64,000 nt of DNA from an uncultured SAR86 cluster bacterium (GTDB taxonomy: Bacteria > Pseudomonadota > Gammaproteobacteria > Magnimaribacterales > D2472): contig CACOHS010000002.1 of the NCBI GenBank assembly GCA_902627055.1, positions 68,380 through 132,379 on the forward strand. Reading direction: 5' to 3'. The notes under the pieces were generated by a model. That model was not told where the DNA came from. It saw only the letters and a program-made list of their open reading frames with translations, and ran no database searches. Below, piece by piece: positions 48,411 through 58,313 of the stretch (position 1 is its first letter; each line of letters opens with the position of its first letter). The position numbers and the translations under genes are program-made.

Positions 48411-49259
48411 TTATTTTGTTTGCTCTCGTCTGGACATAAAAGCAAGCCTCTCAAGAAGTTGAACATCTTGTTCATTTTTTAATAACGCTCCGTATAAAGG
48501 TGGAATTGCCTTGGAGGTATCCGCATTCTTTAGGATTTCATCAGGCAATTCATCCGACATAAGTAATTTGAGCCAATCAATTAGTTCAGACGTTGATGGT
48601 TTTTTCTTCATTCCTGGAATTTTTCTAACATCAAAAAATATGTCAAGAGCATCTTTTACTAAAGCTTTTTTAATTTTTGGGTAATGAACTTTGACAATAC
48701 CTTCCATTGTCGGACGGTCAGGAAATTGAATGTAATGAAAAAAGCATCTTCTAAGAAATGCATCTGGAAGTTCTTTTTCATTATTTGAAGTAATTATAAT
48801 TAAAGGTCTTTTTTTAGCTTTGATTGTTTCTCCAGTTTCATAACAATAAAACTCCATACGATCTAGCTCTTGCAACAAATCATTTGGAAATTCAATATCT
48901 GCTTTATCAATTTCATCGATTAATAAAACAACTTGCTTATCTGATTCAAAGGCTTCCCATAACTTACCTTTTTTTATGTAATTTTTTATATCTTTAACTC
49001 TCTCATCTCCAAGCTGAGAATCTCTAAGTCTTGTGACAGCATCATATTCATAAAGTCCTTGAGATGCTTTAGTAGTTGATTTTACATGCCATTCAATTAA
49101 ATCCATTCCAAGTGATTGAGCTACCTCAACTGCTAACAATGTTTTGCCAGTTCCTGGCTCTCCTTTAATTATCAATGGGCGCTCTAACGCTATAGTTGCA
49201 TTAACAGCCATGCTGAGATCTTCAGTAGACACATAATTTTTTGTACCAGTAAATTTCAT
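48411..49259 (-). CDS. MoxR-family AAA ATPase
   Basis: IKGEPGTGKTLLAVEVA, VLLIDEIDKAD, ITSNNEKELPDAFLRRCFFHYI. Confidence 0.95.
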   Translation of the reverse strand: MKFTGTKNYVSTEDLSMAVNATIALERPLIIKGEPGTGKTLLAVEVAQSLGMDLIEWHVKSTTKASQGLYEYDAVTRLRDSQLGDERVKDIKNYIKKGKLWEAFESDKQVVLLIDEIDKADIEFPNDLLQELDRMEFYCYETGETIKAKKRPLIIITSNNEKELPDAFLRRCFFHYIQFPDRPTMEGIVKVHYPKIKKALVKDALDIFFDVRKIPGMKKKPSTSELIDWLKLLMSDELPDEILKNADTSKAIPPLYGALLKNEQDVQLLERLAFMSRREQTK

Positions 49260-49273
49260 TTGGTTTCCTTTTT

Positions 49274-50119
49274 TTAGTTTGAAGAAATTTTTTCTTCTGA
49301 TTTTAAGATTTTTGCTAGCTGTCTGCTAGTAGCAACTAAGTTTCCATTCATGTCCCATATATAGCAATCTTGCTCAAAATATCCGTTACTAATGTCTTTT
49401 GCAAGACCATCAATAAATAATAAATTTGTTTGAGGAAGCTGGCGGATGTTACAGGTTAATGCAAGTGTAGGAATCCAGCCTAAAGAGCCATATTTATTTT
49501 GAACAACAGGAGGCAAAATATCTGCTAAATATGAAAGAACAAATGTATCAGCAATTCCCCCTTCCAATTCCAAATAAGCAGAACATCTAGCTTCTGCAGC
49601 GTCAGAGGAAATATCTCTATCCCACCAAGCATGATCTGGATGAACTGACATATTTAATTGTTGAATAAATGCTGGAGTTGAGCCCAATCCTAAATTCTCA
49701 TAATGCATAACTTTGAAATCATCCTCTTTTACTGTTTTCATTATTTCAGGCAATGGAGTGCTGAGGCCTGAATAACCTTTCATATGATCAAAATCAGAAC
49801 ATAGAGCTGAGTACAAGCATGTTATTTTATTATTCTGAACCAATTTAACCTGACCCATTGATGATCCTTTAGAGGTTCTGAATACTTCAACATGTAACTC
49901 AGCAGATTCTGATTCGGTTCTATCAAGATAATAGACATTTGAATTAATTGCACTTGGATGAGGAAGGACTTGTGTCATCGCTTTATTCATCAAGGCTAAT
50001 AAATATCCTCCATGAGGCGTATTACCAACAAAATATCTTGAATCGGGTGTAAAAGAAAAAATATTGTCTGACACTTGGTTCAGTACTAAAGCTGATTGAA
50101 ACTGTTCAAATTGGTTCAT
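49274..50119 (-). CDS. Acyl-CoA thioesterase-like (TesB/4HBT_3 type)
   Basis: GNTPHGGYLLALMNKAM; double-hotdog length. Confidence 0.82.
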   Translation of the reverse strand: MNQFEQFQSALVLNQVSDNIFSFTPDSRYFVGNTPHGGYLLALMNKAMTQVLPHPSAINSNVYYLDRTESESAELHVEVFRTSKGSSMGQVKLVQNNKITCLYSALCSDFDHMKGYSGLSTPLPEIMKTVKEDDFKVMHYENLGLGSTPAFIQQLNMSVHPDHAWWDRDISSDAAEARCSAYLELEGGIADTFVLSYLADILPPVVQNKYGSLGWIPTLALTCNIRQLPQTNLLFIDGLAKDISNGYFEQDCYIWDMNGNLVATSRQLAKILKSEEKISSN

Positions 50120-50163
50120 ATTGATAGATAATTACAACTCATTGTAATAGATAGAGTTTAAAA

Positions 50164-50949
50164 ATGGCTGGATTTATAGATATTGCTTGTAATTTTACTC
50201 ATGAGTCTTTTAAAAATAATTTAGAGACAGTCATAGCTAATGCAGAAAATGCAGGAGTAGAGAAATTTGTTTTACTTTCAGCAAGCCTAAAGGATCTTGA
50301 TCCGATTCAAATTATTCAAAGCAAATCTCCTGAAAAGTTTTTCATTTGCTCCGGTATTCATCCTCATCATGCGAATGAAATTAAAGACATTAATTACAAA
50401 ACATTACTCGAAAAACTTCAATCTACTAATCCTAATGCAATAGGTGAAACTGGATTAGATTATTTTAGGAATATTTCTCCCCCTGATATTCAGAGAGATG
50501 CATTTAGGGTGCAAATTGATATAGCAAAGGAATTAAAACTACCTCTCTATCTTCATCAAAGAGATGCGCACGATGATTTTATAGAAATCATTAAAGAAAA
50601 TATTAAAAATTTTCCAAAATTTATTGTTCATTGCTTTACGGGCACACAAAGTCAATTAGATCAATATTTAGAGTTAGGGGCTTATATTGGTCTAACAGGA
50701 TGGATATGTGATGTGAAACGAAACGTTGATCTGCGAAAATCAATAAAAAACATTCCCATTGAAAGGATGATGATAGAAACAGATTGCCCTTACCTAATCC
50801 CAAAAAATCTTATTAGCAATTCTAAAAATAATGTTAATGAGCCAAAATATTTACCGCACATAGCTCAAGAAATTTGTGAGCTTATCGGTATTGAAATTGA
50901 GGAATTGAAGGTAGTTACAAGCAAAAATGCTGTTAACTTCTTTAGCTAA
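50164..50949 (+). CDS. TatD-family hydrolase
   Basis: CSGIHPHHA, AIGETGLDYFR, VHCFTGTQSQ, MIETDCPYL. Confidence 0.95.
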   Translation: MAGFIDIACNFTHESFKNNLETVIANAENAGVEKFVLLSASLKDLDPIQIIQSKSPEKFFICSGIHPHHANEIKDINYKTLLEKLQSTNPNAIGETGLDYFRNISPPDIQRDAFRVQIDIAKELKLPLYLHQRDAHDDFIEIIKENIKNFPKFIVHCFTGTQSQLDQYLELGAYIGLTGWICDVKRNVDLRKSIKNIPIERMMIETDCPYLIPKNLISNSKNNVNEPKYLPHIAQEICELIGIEIEELKVVTSKNAVNFFS

Positions 50950-52048
50950 AACAAGTTCTATCTAAGTTATACTGCTCACATATTTCATCATTGTTTTCTC
51001 CGGCTTTAAGTGCTGAGTGCTTTATTTTGGAAGCAGTTTCTGAAAATCTAGGAGCTGGAGCCGGCTGAATAATTCCATCAATTTCAACAAATGAATTTCT
51101 TGATTTCATATGATAATGCTCTGGTGCTTCAGATAAATTTAATACGGGAGCAACACATGCATCTGTTCCATCAAATATATTAGCCCATTCATCGCGAGTT
51201 TTTTCTTTAATCTTATCTTTAATGATTTTTTTTAGATGAGGCCATTGCTCTCTATCATGCTGATTCTGAAATTTTGTATCTGATATATCTAATTTTTCAA
51301 GAAGAATTGCATAAAATTGAGGCTCGATAGCTCCAATTGCCAAAAACTTTCCATCAGAACATTCATAACTATCATAAAAATGGGCGCCACCATCAAGCAT
51401 GTTTGATTCTCGTTCCTCTAACCAAAAACCAGATGCCTTAAAAGCATAAAACATGGACATTAAAACGGATGCTCCATCTACCATAGCAGCATCAACTACT
51501 TGACCTTTACCGCCATTTTTTATGTTCAATAAGGCAGAAACCATTCCCAAGGCAAGAAACATGCCGCCACCTCCAAAATCACCTACTAAATTTAATGGAG
51601 GTGGTGGTGTATCCTCTTTTCTACCCATTAATTCTAGGGCTCCAGTCAAAGCAATATAGTTGATATCATGACCAGCAGTTTTAGATAACGGCCCATCTTG
51701 TCCCCAGCCTGTCATCCTCCCATAAACAAGGTTGGAGTTAATTTTCAAACACTCTTCTGGTCCAAGACCAAGTCGCTCCATAACGCCAGGTCTAAAACCC
51801 TCTATGATTCCATCAACGCTTGCTAAAAGTTTTTTTATTTCTTCAATTGTTTTTGAGTTTTTCAAATCCGCAGATAATGAAAGTTTTGATCTGTTTTGAA
51901 AATCGATTGTATTTCCCTGACCATGTTGAGAGGCTCTATCAATTCTTATAACCTCTGCTCCTAAATCAGCTAAAATCATTCCACAAAAAGGTCCTGGTCC
52001 GATGCCAGCAAATTCAACAAGTTTTATGCCGCTTAAAGGTCCTGCCAT
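50942..52048 (-). CDS. CaiB/BaiF CoA-transferase, alpha-methylacyl-CoA racemase-like
   Basis: LVEFAGIGPGPFCGMILADLGAEVIRIDR; YGRMTGWGQDGPLSKTAGHDINYIALTG. Confidence 0.95.
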   Translation of the reverse strand: MAGPLSGIKLVEFAGIGPGPFCGMILADLGAEVIRIDRASQHGQGNTIDFQNRSKLSLSADLKNSKTIEEIKKLLASVDGIIEGFRPGVMERLGLGPEECLKINSNLVYGRMTGWGQDGPLSKTAGHDINYIALTGALELMGRKEDTPPPPLNLVGDFGGGGMFLALGMVSALLNIKNGGKGQVVDAAMVDGASVLMSMFYAFKASGFWLEERESNMLDGGAHFYDSYECSDGKFLAIGAIEPQFYAILLEKLDISDTKFQNQHDREQWPHLKKIIKDKIKEKTRDEWANIFDGTDACVAPVLNLSEAPEHYHMKSRNSFVEIDGIIQPAPAPRFSETASKIKHSALKAGENNDEICEQYNLDRTCFS

Positions 52049-52051
52049 TTA

Positions 52052-54508
52052 TTACTCCTGATATGAAAAAGCATTAAAGAACTTTAATAGAAATGGTAAC
52101 AAAGTTAAGGAAGCGAAAAAAGAAACCATCAGTGCAAAAGCTGTAAATAATCCAAAAAGAACTGTTGGTGTGAAATTTGAAAGAGCAAAAATAGAAAATC
52201 CAGCTGCTATTGTTGTTGCTGTGTAAAAAACAGCTCTACCCACAGTCTCATGTGAGTTTGATATCCTCTGATTATTAGTAAGACCTTTGTTGCTAACCTC
52301 AATCTTATATCTATATAGATAATGAATAGTGTTATCTACTGCCATACCGACACTTATTGCAGCAACAGTAATAGTCATTATATCTAGAGGTATACTTAAA
52401 AATCCTAACAAACCTAGAACAGACCCAGCTGTAATTAAATTTGGAGCAAGCGCTATTAAAGTAATTTTTATTGATCTAAAAATTAAGAGCATCATCAATC
52501 CAATGATGGAGAAAACTATTCCTAATGATTTTATTTGTGAGGAAAATAATGATTGCAACATGTTGTTGTATAAAACAGCCAGACCTGTTACTTGAATTTG
52601 ATCTTTACTTAAATCAAATTTATTTATTAGATCATTATTAATCATTTTCAATAGCTCATTTCTATTGAGTGTTTCTGCAGACTCAAGGACTCTTGCTGAA
52701 ATTCTTACTTTTGAATCATCCTCATTAATATAAGAGTAAAGCAAAGTTTCTTTAATATCTTCTGGCAGCACAGAGCGTAATAAAGCTAACTCCAGATCAT
52801 TCAATTCATTATCATCATTAATCATTCTTGCTAATTTAATTCCACTTACTACGCTTAAGACTTTCCCTATTTCAGGAATTTCGTCAAGATAATCATGAAT
52901 CTCCTCTAGCTTCGCTAGAGATGAAGAATTCCACCAGTAACCAGAAGCATCACTAGATTCATCTGCAAATAAATCATCTTCAAATAAATCATCGCCTTCA
53001 AAATCCAATTCATCAAATATTTCAAGGGCTGGTTGATCAATTAAAATATCTAATGTGGCAGTTCCTCCTAATTGTTGATCAAGCAATAACATGCCCTGAT
53101 AAATTTCTGTATCTGGAGAAAAATAGTCTATAAATCTATTCTCAACTTCAAGTTTTGAAATTCCGTAAACTAATGAAATTGAAATAAAAATAAAAAAGGC
53201 AGCAATTAACTTTCCTTGGTTGATTGTAAAAGATGCTAGTTTTGAAGGTATTTTCTTAATGAAATCTAGTGAGTGAGTATGTGTAGTTTTTATAACAAGC
53301 TTCATTAAACTTGGTAAAAAAGTAAAAGTAAAAGCAAACGCAAAAGCCATTCCAACTGCCATCATTTTCCCAAACTCAATCACAGGTTTAATATCTCCCA
53401 TAATCAGTGAAAGAAAAGCTATTGCAGTAGTTAATGCAGCAAATAAACATGGCATAACCATCTGATTTAAGGTATTTAATATAGCCTCATCTACTGATTC
53501 TGAGCTTTTTGAAACTTCCGTAAATCTTACCAATACATGCACGGTCAATGAAATAGTTAATATAAGTAATAGGGCAATAAAGTTTGATGAGATAACACTA
53601 ATTTTCCAGTTCATTAAACCAAGCACACTCGCGGTAAATGCTGTTGTGACAAATGCATTGCTTAAGGGCAAAATTACAAACCAAATATTTTGAAAAAATA
53701 AATAGAGCATCAAGCAAAAAATAATTGCAACGCCAGCCCCAAACACAGCTAAATCAGATTTTATAAAAGTCATCATATCTGTAGCTATCATTGAGGCGCC
53801 ACCTAAAAACAAAGTTCCTTGATTGATGTTTTGTGACAAAATTTCTCTAATCTGAGCTATTAGATTTGTTCTTTCATTCGCCTCATTGTCATTTATTTTA
53901 GAAATTTGTTGATTGATATTACTAAGTTGATTTTTTTGATTAATCGAAAGGCTGGGCATATCGAGCAACTCATATCTTTTTTGAATTAAATCTCTATACA
54001 AACTATTCTCTTGAATAGTCACCTGTATTGCCGTTGTATCTCCAGATGGACTAATTATGAGCTCTGAATAAACAGGATTATTTAGTATTTCCTCTTTTGC
54101 TGCTGCAAAATCAACATTTTTAGATTCTAAAGTTTTAAGATTATCCATTAAATCAGTTAACGGAACTTTAGGCTGAAAGAATATAGGGGCGTCTAAAATG
54201 CTAAGAACCGATTGAATGCTGGGAAGCTTTTCTAAATCATGGGTTAACTTTTGAATTGTTGCCAAAGATTGAGGTGAAAATAGGTCTGCCTTGGGGGTGA
54301 AAGTAATAATTAAGAAATCTGAATTGCCAAATATTTCTCCTGTCTCTCTATATATCCTAAAGGCTTCATCACCCTCTATGACTAATGCATCCGAAGATGC
54401 ATCAAGTTTAAAATTTTTTAGCCCGACACTTGCTGAAAGAAAAATAGCTACTATAAAAACCATTACTGTTATTGGTTTTTTGAGAATTAGTCTAAAGATA
54501 CTTTGCAT
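52052..54508 (-). CDS. MMPL/RND-family exporter
   Basis: Two RND-type TM blocks; SVGMAVDNTIHYLYRYK; start placed at MQSIFRLILKKP. Confidence 0.92.
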   Translation of the reverse strand: MQSIFRLILKKPITVMVFIVAIFLSASVGLKNFKLDASSDALVIEGDEAFRIYRETGEIFGNSDFLIITFTPKADLFSPQSLATIQKLTHDLEKLPSIQSVLSILDAPIFFQPKVPLTDLMDNLKTLESKNVDFAAAKEEILNNPVYSELIISPSGDTTAIQVTIQENSLYRDLIQKRYELLDMPSLSINQKNQLSNINQQISKINDNEANERTNLIAQIREILSQNINQGTLFLGGASMIATDMMTFIKSDLAVFGAGVAIIFCLMLYLFFQNIWFVILPLSNAFVTTAFTASVLGLMNWKISVISSNFIALLLILTISLTVHVLVRFTEVSKSSESVDEAILNTLNQMVMPCLFAALTTAIAFLSLIMGDIKPVIEFGKMMAVGMAFAFAFTFTFLPSLMKLVIKTTHTHSLDFIKKIPSKLASFTINQGKLIAAFFIFISISLVYGISKLEVENRFIDYFSPDTEIYQGMLLLDQQLGGTATLDILIDQPALEIFDELDFEGDDLFEDDLFADESSDASGYWWNSSSLAKLEEIHDYLDEIPEIGKVLSVVSGIKLARMINDDNELNDLELALLRSVLPEDIKETLLYSYINEDDSKVRISARVLESAETLNRNELLKMINNDLINKFDLSKDQIQVTGLAVLYNNMLQSLFSSQIKSLGIVFSIIGLMMLLIFRSIKITLIALAPNLITAGSVLGLLGFLSIPLDIMTITVAAISVGMAVDNTIHYLYRYKIEVSNKGLTNNQRISNSHETVGRAVFYTATTIAAGFSIFALSNFTPTVLFGLFTAFALMVSFFASLTLLPFLLKFFNAFSYQE

Positions 54509-54510
54509 AT

Positions 54511-54816
54511 TTAAGATTTTTTGTTGGCGCAATCTGGGGATGAGAATATTACTGGATTATCTTTGTATTCTTCAAGAGTAAAGGCTTGTATAGATAATGC
54601 GTGTATTTCTTTCATGACTTTAGATAGAATTTGATATATCAGTTGATGTCTTTTAACTTTGCTCAGTGTTATAAAATCATCTGAAGCTATTATTAATTTA
54701 AAATGGGTCTCTGAATTTGGTGGGACATTATGCATTGAACTCTCATTCTCTAAAAACATATGCTCAATAGTTAATTGGTTATTTAAGGCGTTTATGATAC
54801 TTTCATAAGCACTCAT
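54511..54816 (-). CDS. bolA: BolA family protein
   Basis: NVPPNSETHFKLIIASDDF...KRHQLIYQILSKVMKEIHALSIQAFT. Confidence 0.95.
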   Translation of the reverse strand: MSAYESIINALNNQLTIEHMFLENESSMHNVPPNSETHFKLIIASDDFITLSKVKRHQLIYQILSKVMKEIHALSIQAFTLEEYKDNPVIFSSPDCANKKS

Positions 54817-55253
54817 ACGGACTCCATTTTTAAAAGATATTCTTTATTTATTTTCCCTAAGGCAAACTCCCCTGTTGATCCATCTTGCTTAATTACCCTG
54901 TGACATGGAATAAGAAGAGGTAATGGATTTAACCGACAAGCAGTTCCAACTGCCCTTGCAGCTCCTGGAGAGCCAATCTTTGAAGCTAGCGAAGAGTAAG
55001 ATTCAGTATGGCCTCTTGGTATTGTTGACAATGTTTCCCACAACTTTAATTGAAATGGCGTGCCTTGAATAAAATATTTTGGAAGACTTTTTAAACCTTT
55101 TTTACTAAAAAAATGATTTATTACCTTTTGAAGACTGATATCAGGAAAATTAGAGGAATTTTGTTGGCCTATATAAATGAGCTTTACCAATAAAGAATTA
55201 ACATAGAAAGAATTAAAATTTCCAATTGGAGTTATTATTGACTTTGATTCCAT
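54813..55253 (-). CDS. ogt: Methylated-DNA--cysteine S-methyltransferase
   Basis: IPRGHTESYSSLASKIGSPGAARAVGTACRLNPLPLLIPCHRVI. Confidence 0.96.
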   Translation of the reverse strand: MESKSIITPIGNFNSFYVNSLLVKLIYIGQQNSSNFPDISLQKVINHFFSKKGLKSLPKYFIQGTPFQLKLWETLSTIPRGHTESYSSLASKIGSPGAARAVGTACRLNPLPLLIPCHRVIKQDGSTGEFALGKINKEYLLKMESV

Positions 55254-55294
55254 AATGGTAATTTTAACATTGCCAACTGCATGAAATAAAAAAA

Positions 55295-55321
55295 ATAAAA
55301 AAGAGGGTCTATGCCCTCTTT
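55295..55321 (-). terminator. Intrinsic terminator
   Basis: AAAGAGGG-TCTATG-CCCTCTTT stem (55300-55307/55314-55321) flanked by an A-tract (minus-strand T-tract) after gene 55343. Confidence 0.82.
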
Positions 55322-55342
55322 AATTTAAAAAATTAAAATTAT

Positions 55343-56089
55343 TTATTTTAATTGATGGGTAATGTAAATCCTGCTGTTAGAACATGAATCAATTAGCTCT
55401 CCAAGTGCTTTATCTTCATCTGATCCATTTATGTTCATCCAATAATTATCAGCCGCAGCCCCTAGCTCTGCAACAGTTCTTGCATAAAGGGAATAAACAT
55501 AATCATAATCACCCTCTGTCGCACCGGAACCAGGAAATATCATTTTCCGCCCAAGATTATCGCCCTTTGATTTGGCTGCAATTGCAAAATCTTTGTATGC
55601 ATCGAACACTTGTCGATTATTAACTCCCTCCTTCATCTTGCAATCTGAAAACCTAACCGCTCCAACTTCCATGTCACCTTCTGGAGATGAAACTGGCCAT
55701 TGCCAAGTATCTATTGCCTGAACTGGAATTGTTGGTACTTTTTTAAGGAGATCACCGCCATTTTTTACCCAATAATCAAGCCCAATATATTGCTCAGTAG
55801 CATTTGGCCAAATTCCTAAAAAAACACTGTCAAGTGAGTGTAAACTTGAGTTGAAGTAAGGCATAAAAAGAACGGGCTGCCAATTATCATAAATAGAATG
55901 TTTGCTAGTCCATTTAACTAAATCTTCTCCCCACTTTAATAAGTCTTCAAAATCTTTACCAGGCTTAAACTTATCAACATAATACTCTGCCTTATTTGGT
56001 ACCGGTTCATATTTATACTCAACTTGCGCATAAGTAATTGCTGGCATTAATAATGCACATATTGCCAACATTGAAGTTAGATTTTTCAT
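55343..56089 (-). CDS. Secreted protein of unknown function
   Basis: Signal peptide MKNLTSMLAICALLMPAITYA; no recognised domain. Confidence 0.7.
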   Translation of the reverse strand: MKNLTSMLAICALLMPAITYAQVEYKYEPVPNKAEYYVDKFKPGKDFEDLLKWGEDLVKWTSKHSIYDNWQPVLFMPYFNSSLHSLDSVFLGIWPNATEQYIGLDYWVKNGGDLLKKVPTIPVQAIDTWQWPVSSPEGDMEVGAVRFSDCKMKEGVNNRQVFDAYKDFAIAAKSKGDNLGRKMIFPGSGATEGDYDYVYSLYARTVAELGAAADNYWMNINGSDEDKALGELIDSCSNSRIYITHQLK

Positions 56090-56162
56090 AATTTCTCCAT
56101 TAAAAATATATTTAAAATACACATTAACATGAAAATAATTTTATTGAGTGAAAATTTGAATA

Positions 56163-56237
56163 TGGTGCGGCATCCGAGATTCGAACTCGGACCATCTGCT
56201 TGGAAGGCAGATATACTAGCCATTATACTAATGCCGC
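56163..56237 (-). tRNA. tRNA-Gly(TCC)
   Basis: GCGGCATTAGTATAATGGCTAGTATATCTGCCTTCCAAGCAGATGGTCCGAGTTCGAATCTCGGATGCCGCACCA. Confidence 0.97.
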
Positions 56238-56344
56238 TAGAAGTGAATTCGTATATTACACTATCTTTTAATTAATCTTAATATAATTAAATAGTCTGGT
56301 GGAATTTAATAAACGCTCTACAGTGAAATAGTATAAAATTAATT

Positions 56345-56539
56345 ATGTTAATTGATTTTTACCACCTAAAAAAAGCAAAGGTCGGCTACGCAATCCATGG
56401 AGTAAGAGTTTTTAAAATTTCTTTTAAATTAATATTTCTTGGATTAACAGGAATAATTCATGCCTTGTTACCTTTTATTTTTTTAGAAACTGTCAGTACT
56501 GGAGTGAAGAAAATTAATCAAGAAATATCGCAATTTTAA
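56345..56539 (+). CDS. Small membrane protein, possibly DUF6356
   Basis: 64 aa, HGVRVFKISFKLIFLGLTGIIHALLPFIFLETVS. Confidence 0.55.
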   Translation: MLIDFYHLKKAKVGYAIHGVRVFKISFKLIFLGLTGIIHALLPFIFLETVSTGVKKINQEISQF

Positions 56540-56540
56540 T

Positions 56541-57278
56541 TTATATCACTTTATAACGACGATACATTTTTGAGGGCTGGCATATCGACTGCTCCAAAAG
56601 CATTACTTGAATTTCCTTGCTTATTTCTAAAGACTGCCAAGATTCTATAAACTCTTGTCTTGATTCAAGAGATAAGAAAATATTTGTCCATTGAAATTGA
56701 TTTTCAGAATCAATTGCCTCTCCGTAAAAAATATCTACCGGAGCATTATATTTCAATAATGCATCTGTAAATTGCTCAAGGGTTAACTTTAATGTTGCGT
56801 AATTAAATCCTGTTATGTATTCACAATTTAATATTTCTGAGATCACATTTGAGTCTAGGATATTTTGAGAGGTGAGACTCATACTTCTGGTTAAAATATC
56901 TGACCCCTCGCATTCAGCTATCTCATCAAAGGATAACGTTTCAAGAGTGAGTTTAAATCTATCCAATGAAAGTTGATTAGCATGGTTAAAAACTAGTTTG
57001 AAAGATTTTGTATCAATTTGAGCTTCTTTTAATAGTGGAAATAAAAAAAATAGTTCTTCAGAGCTTTTATCAGTCCTGGAAAAACTATTAACAAATTTAG
57101 GTATAAATCTCTCAACTGAATTGAGAGTTTTGCCTGAAACTAAATTGCAATTTAAAGAAGTTTGATTCGTTGAGAATTCAGGTTTGATAAAATTATCAAG
57201 ATCTAAATTAGAATTTTGAGGATCTCCTCCACATCCCGAAACAACTATGAAAAAAATTATTAAAAGATAGTATTTCAA
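56541..57278 (-). CDS. Hypothetical lipoprotein
   Basis: Lipobox IVVSGCGG; no recognised domain. Confidence 0.65.
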   Translation of the reverse strand: MKYYLLIIFFIVVSGCGGDPQNSNLDLDNFIKPEFSTNQTSLNCNLVSGKTLNSVERFIPKFVNSFSRTDKSSEELFFLFPLLKEAQIDTKSFKLVFNHANQLSLDRFKLTLETLSFDEIAECEGSDILTRSMSLTSQNILDSNVISEILNCEYITGFNYATLKLTLEQFTDALLKYNAPVDIFYGEAIDSENQFQWTNIFLSLESRQEFIESWQSLEISKEIQVMLLEQSICQPSKMYRRYKVI

Positions 57279-57315
57279 CTTTAGTTAAATATTTAAATGA
57301 TGACATAATAATATT

Positions 57316-58302
57316 ATGAAAAAATATATCTGCCTACATGTTATGTGCATGTGTTCTATTCTTTTTAACTCTTCTCAAGTTCATGCATATAAATATGGAT
57401 TAGGATCTTGCCTTGATCAAAGCCTCGATCAAGTAATTTGGTCAGCTATTCAAGAGGAAAAATTAGATGGATTTATTTTTCTTGGAGACAATGTTTATGG
57501 AGATCAACCAAATGGGGAGCTTTTTAAAATGAGAAATGCTTATGAAGTTCAAAAAACTAAGTTGCCGAAGTGGTTAATAAAAGAAAAAGATATTTTAGCT
57601 ATATGGGATGACCATGATTTTGGTTTAAATGATGGAGGAAGAGACTATCTCTTCAAAGAAGAAGCCAAAAAAATGTTCTTAAATTTCTGGAATATCGCTG
57701 ATGATGATCCAAGAAATTACAGAGAAGGCTTATATTTCAAAGATATTAAAACTATAGATGGATCTAAAATTGAAATAATTGCTCTAGATACAAGATATTT
57801 CAGATCAAAACTAAATGGTAAAAAAAATGCTTATAAGCCAAATATAAATCCTCAAGCAACGATTCTTGGAAAAGAGCAATGGGATTGGGTCCAATCATCA
57901 ATTACTAATTCAACAGCAAAAGCAATTATTATTTTGTCATCTATTCAAGTGTTAGCTACTGATCATCCATATGAAAAATGGGCAAACTTTCCATTAGAGC
58001 GCTCAAAACTAATAAGAATTCTGTCTGAAGCAGCTCAAGATAAAGCAGTAATTGTAGTTTCAGGTGATAGACATAGATCAGGAATATATCAAAATAATTT
58101 TTTTACCGAAATTACAGCTTCTTCCCTAAATAAACCCGGATCAAAATTTAAAGAAAGTGATCCATTATTAATAGGTGAGACATTTCCAGAAATGAATTAC
58201 GGAATTTTGGATATACAGCCATTACAAAATAGAATTACTCTTTCGCTACATGACAAAAAAGGAAAAAAACTTAATTCTAAGATTATTAATTTCTTACAAT
58301 GA
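57316..58302 (+). CDS. PhoD-like alkaline phosphatase/metallophosphatase, secreted
   Basis: FLGDNVYGD, IWDDHDFGLNDGG, VVSGDRHRSG. Confidence 0.92.
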   Translation: MKKYICLHVMCMCSILFNSSQVHAYKYGLGSCLDQSLDQVIWSAIQEEKLDGFIFLGDNVYGDQPNGELFKMRNAYEVQKTKLPKWLIKEKDILAIWDDHDFGLNDGGRDYLFKEEAKKMFLNFWNIADDDPRNYREGLYFKDIKTIDGSKIEIIALDTRYFRSKLNGKKNAYKPNINPQATILGKEQWDWVQSSITNSTAKAIIILSSIQVLATDHPYEKWANFPLERSKLIRILSEAAQDKAVIVVSGDRHRSGIYQNNFFTEITASSLNKPGSKFKESDPLLIGETFPEMNYGILDIQPLQNRITLSLHDKKGKKLNSKIINFLQ

Positions 58303-58313
58303 CAGGATCAAAT

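Noticed and set aside
47235-49259. MoxR/CoxE-like pair as part of a CO dehydrogenase locus
   Set aside because: No CoxL/M/S genes nearby; a stand-alone MoxR-VWA pair is common and not informative by itself.
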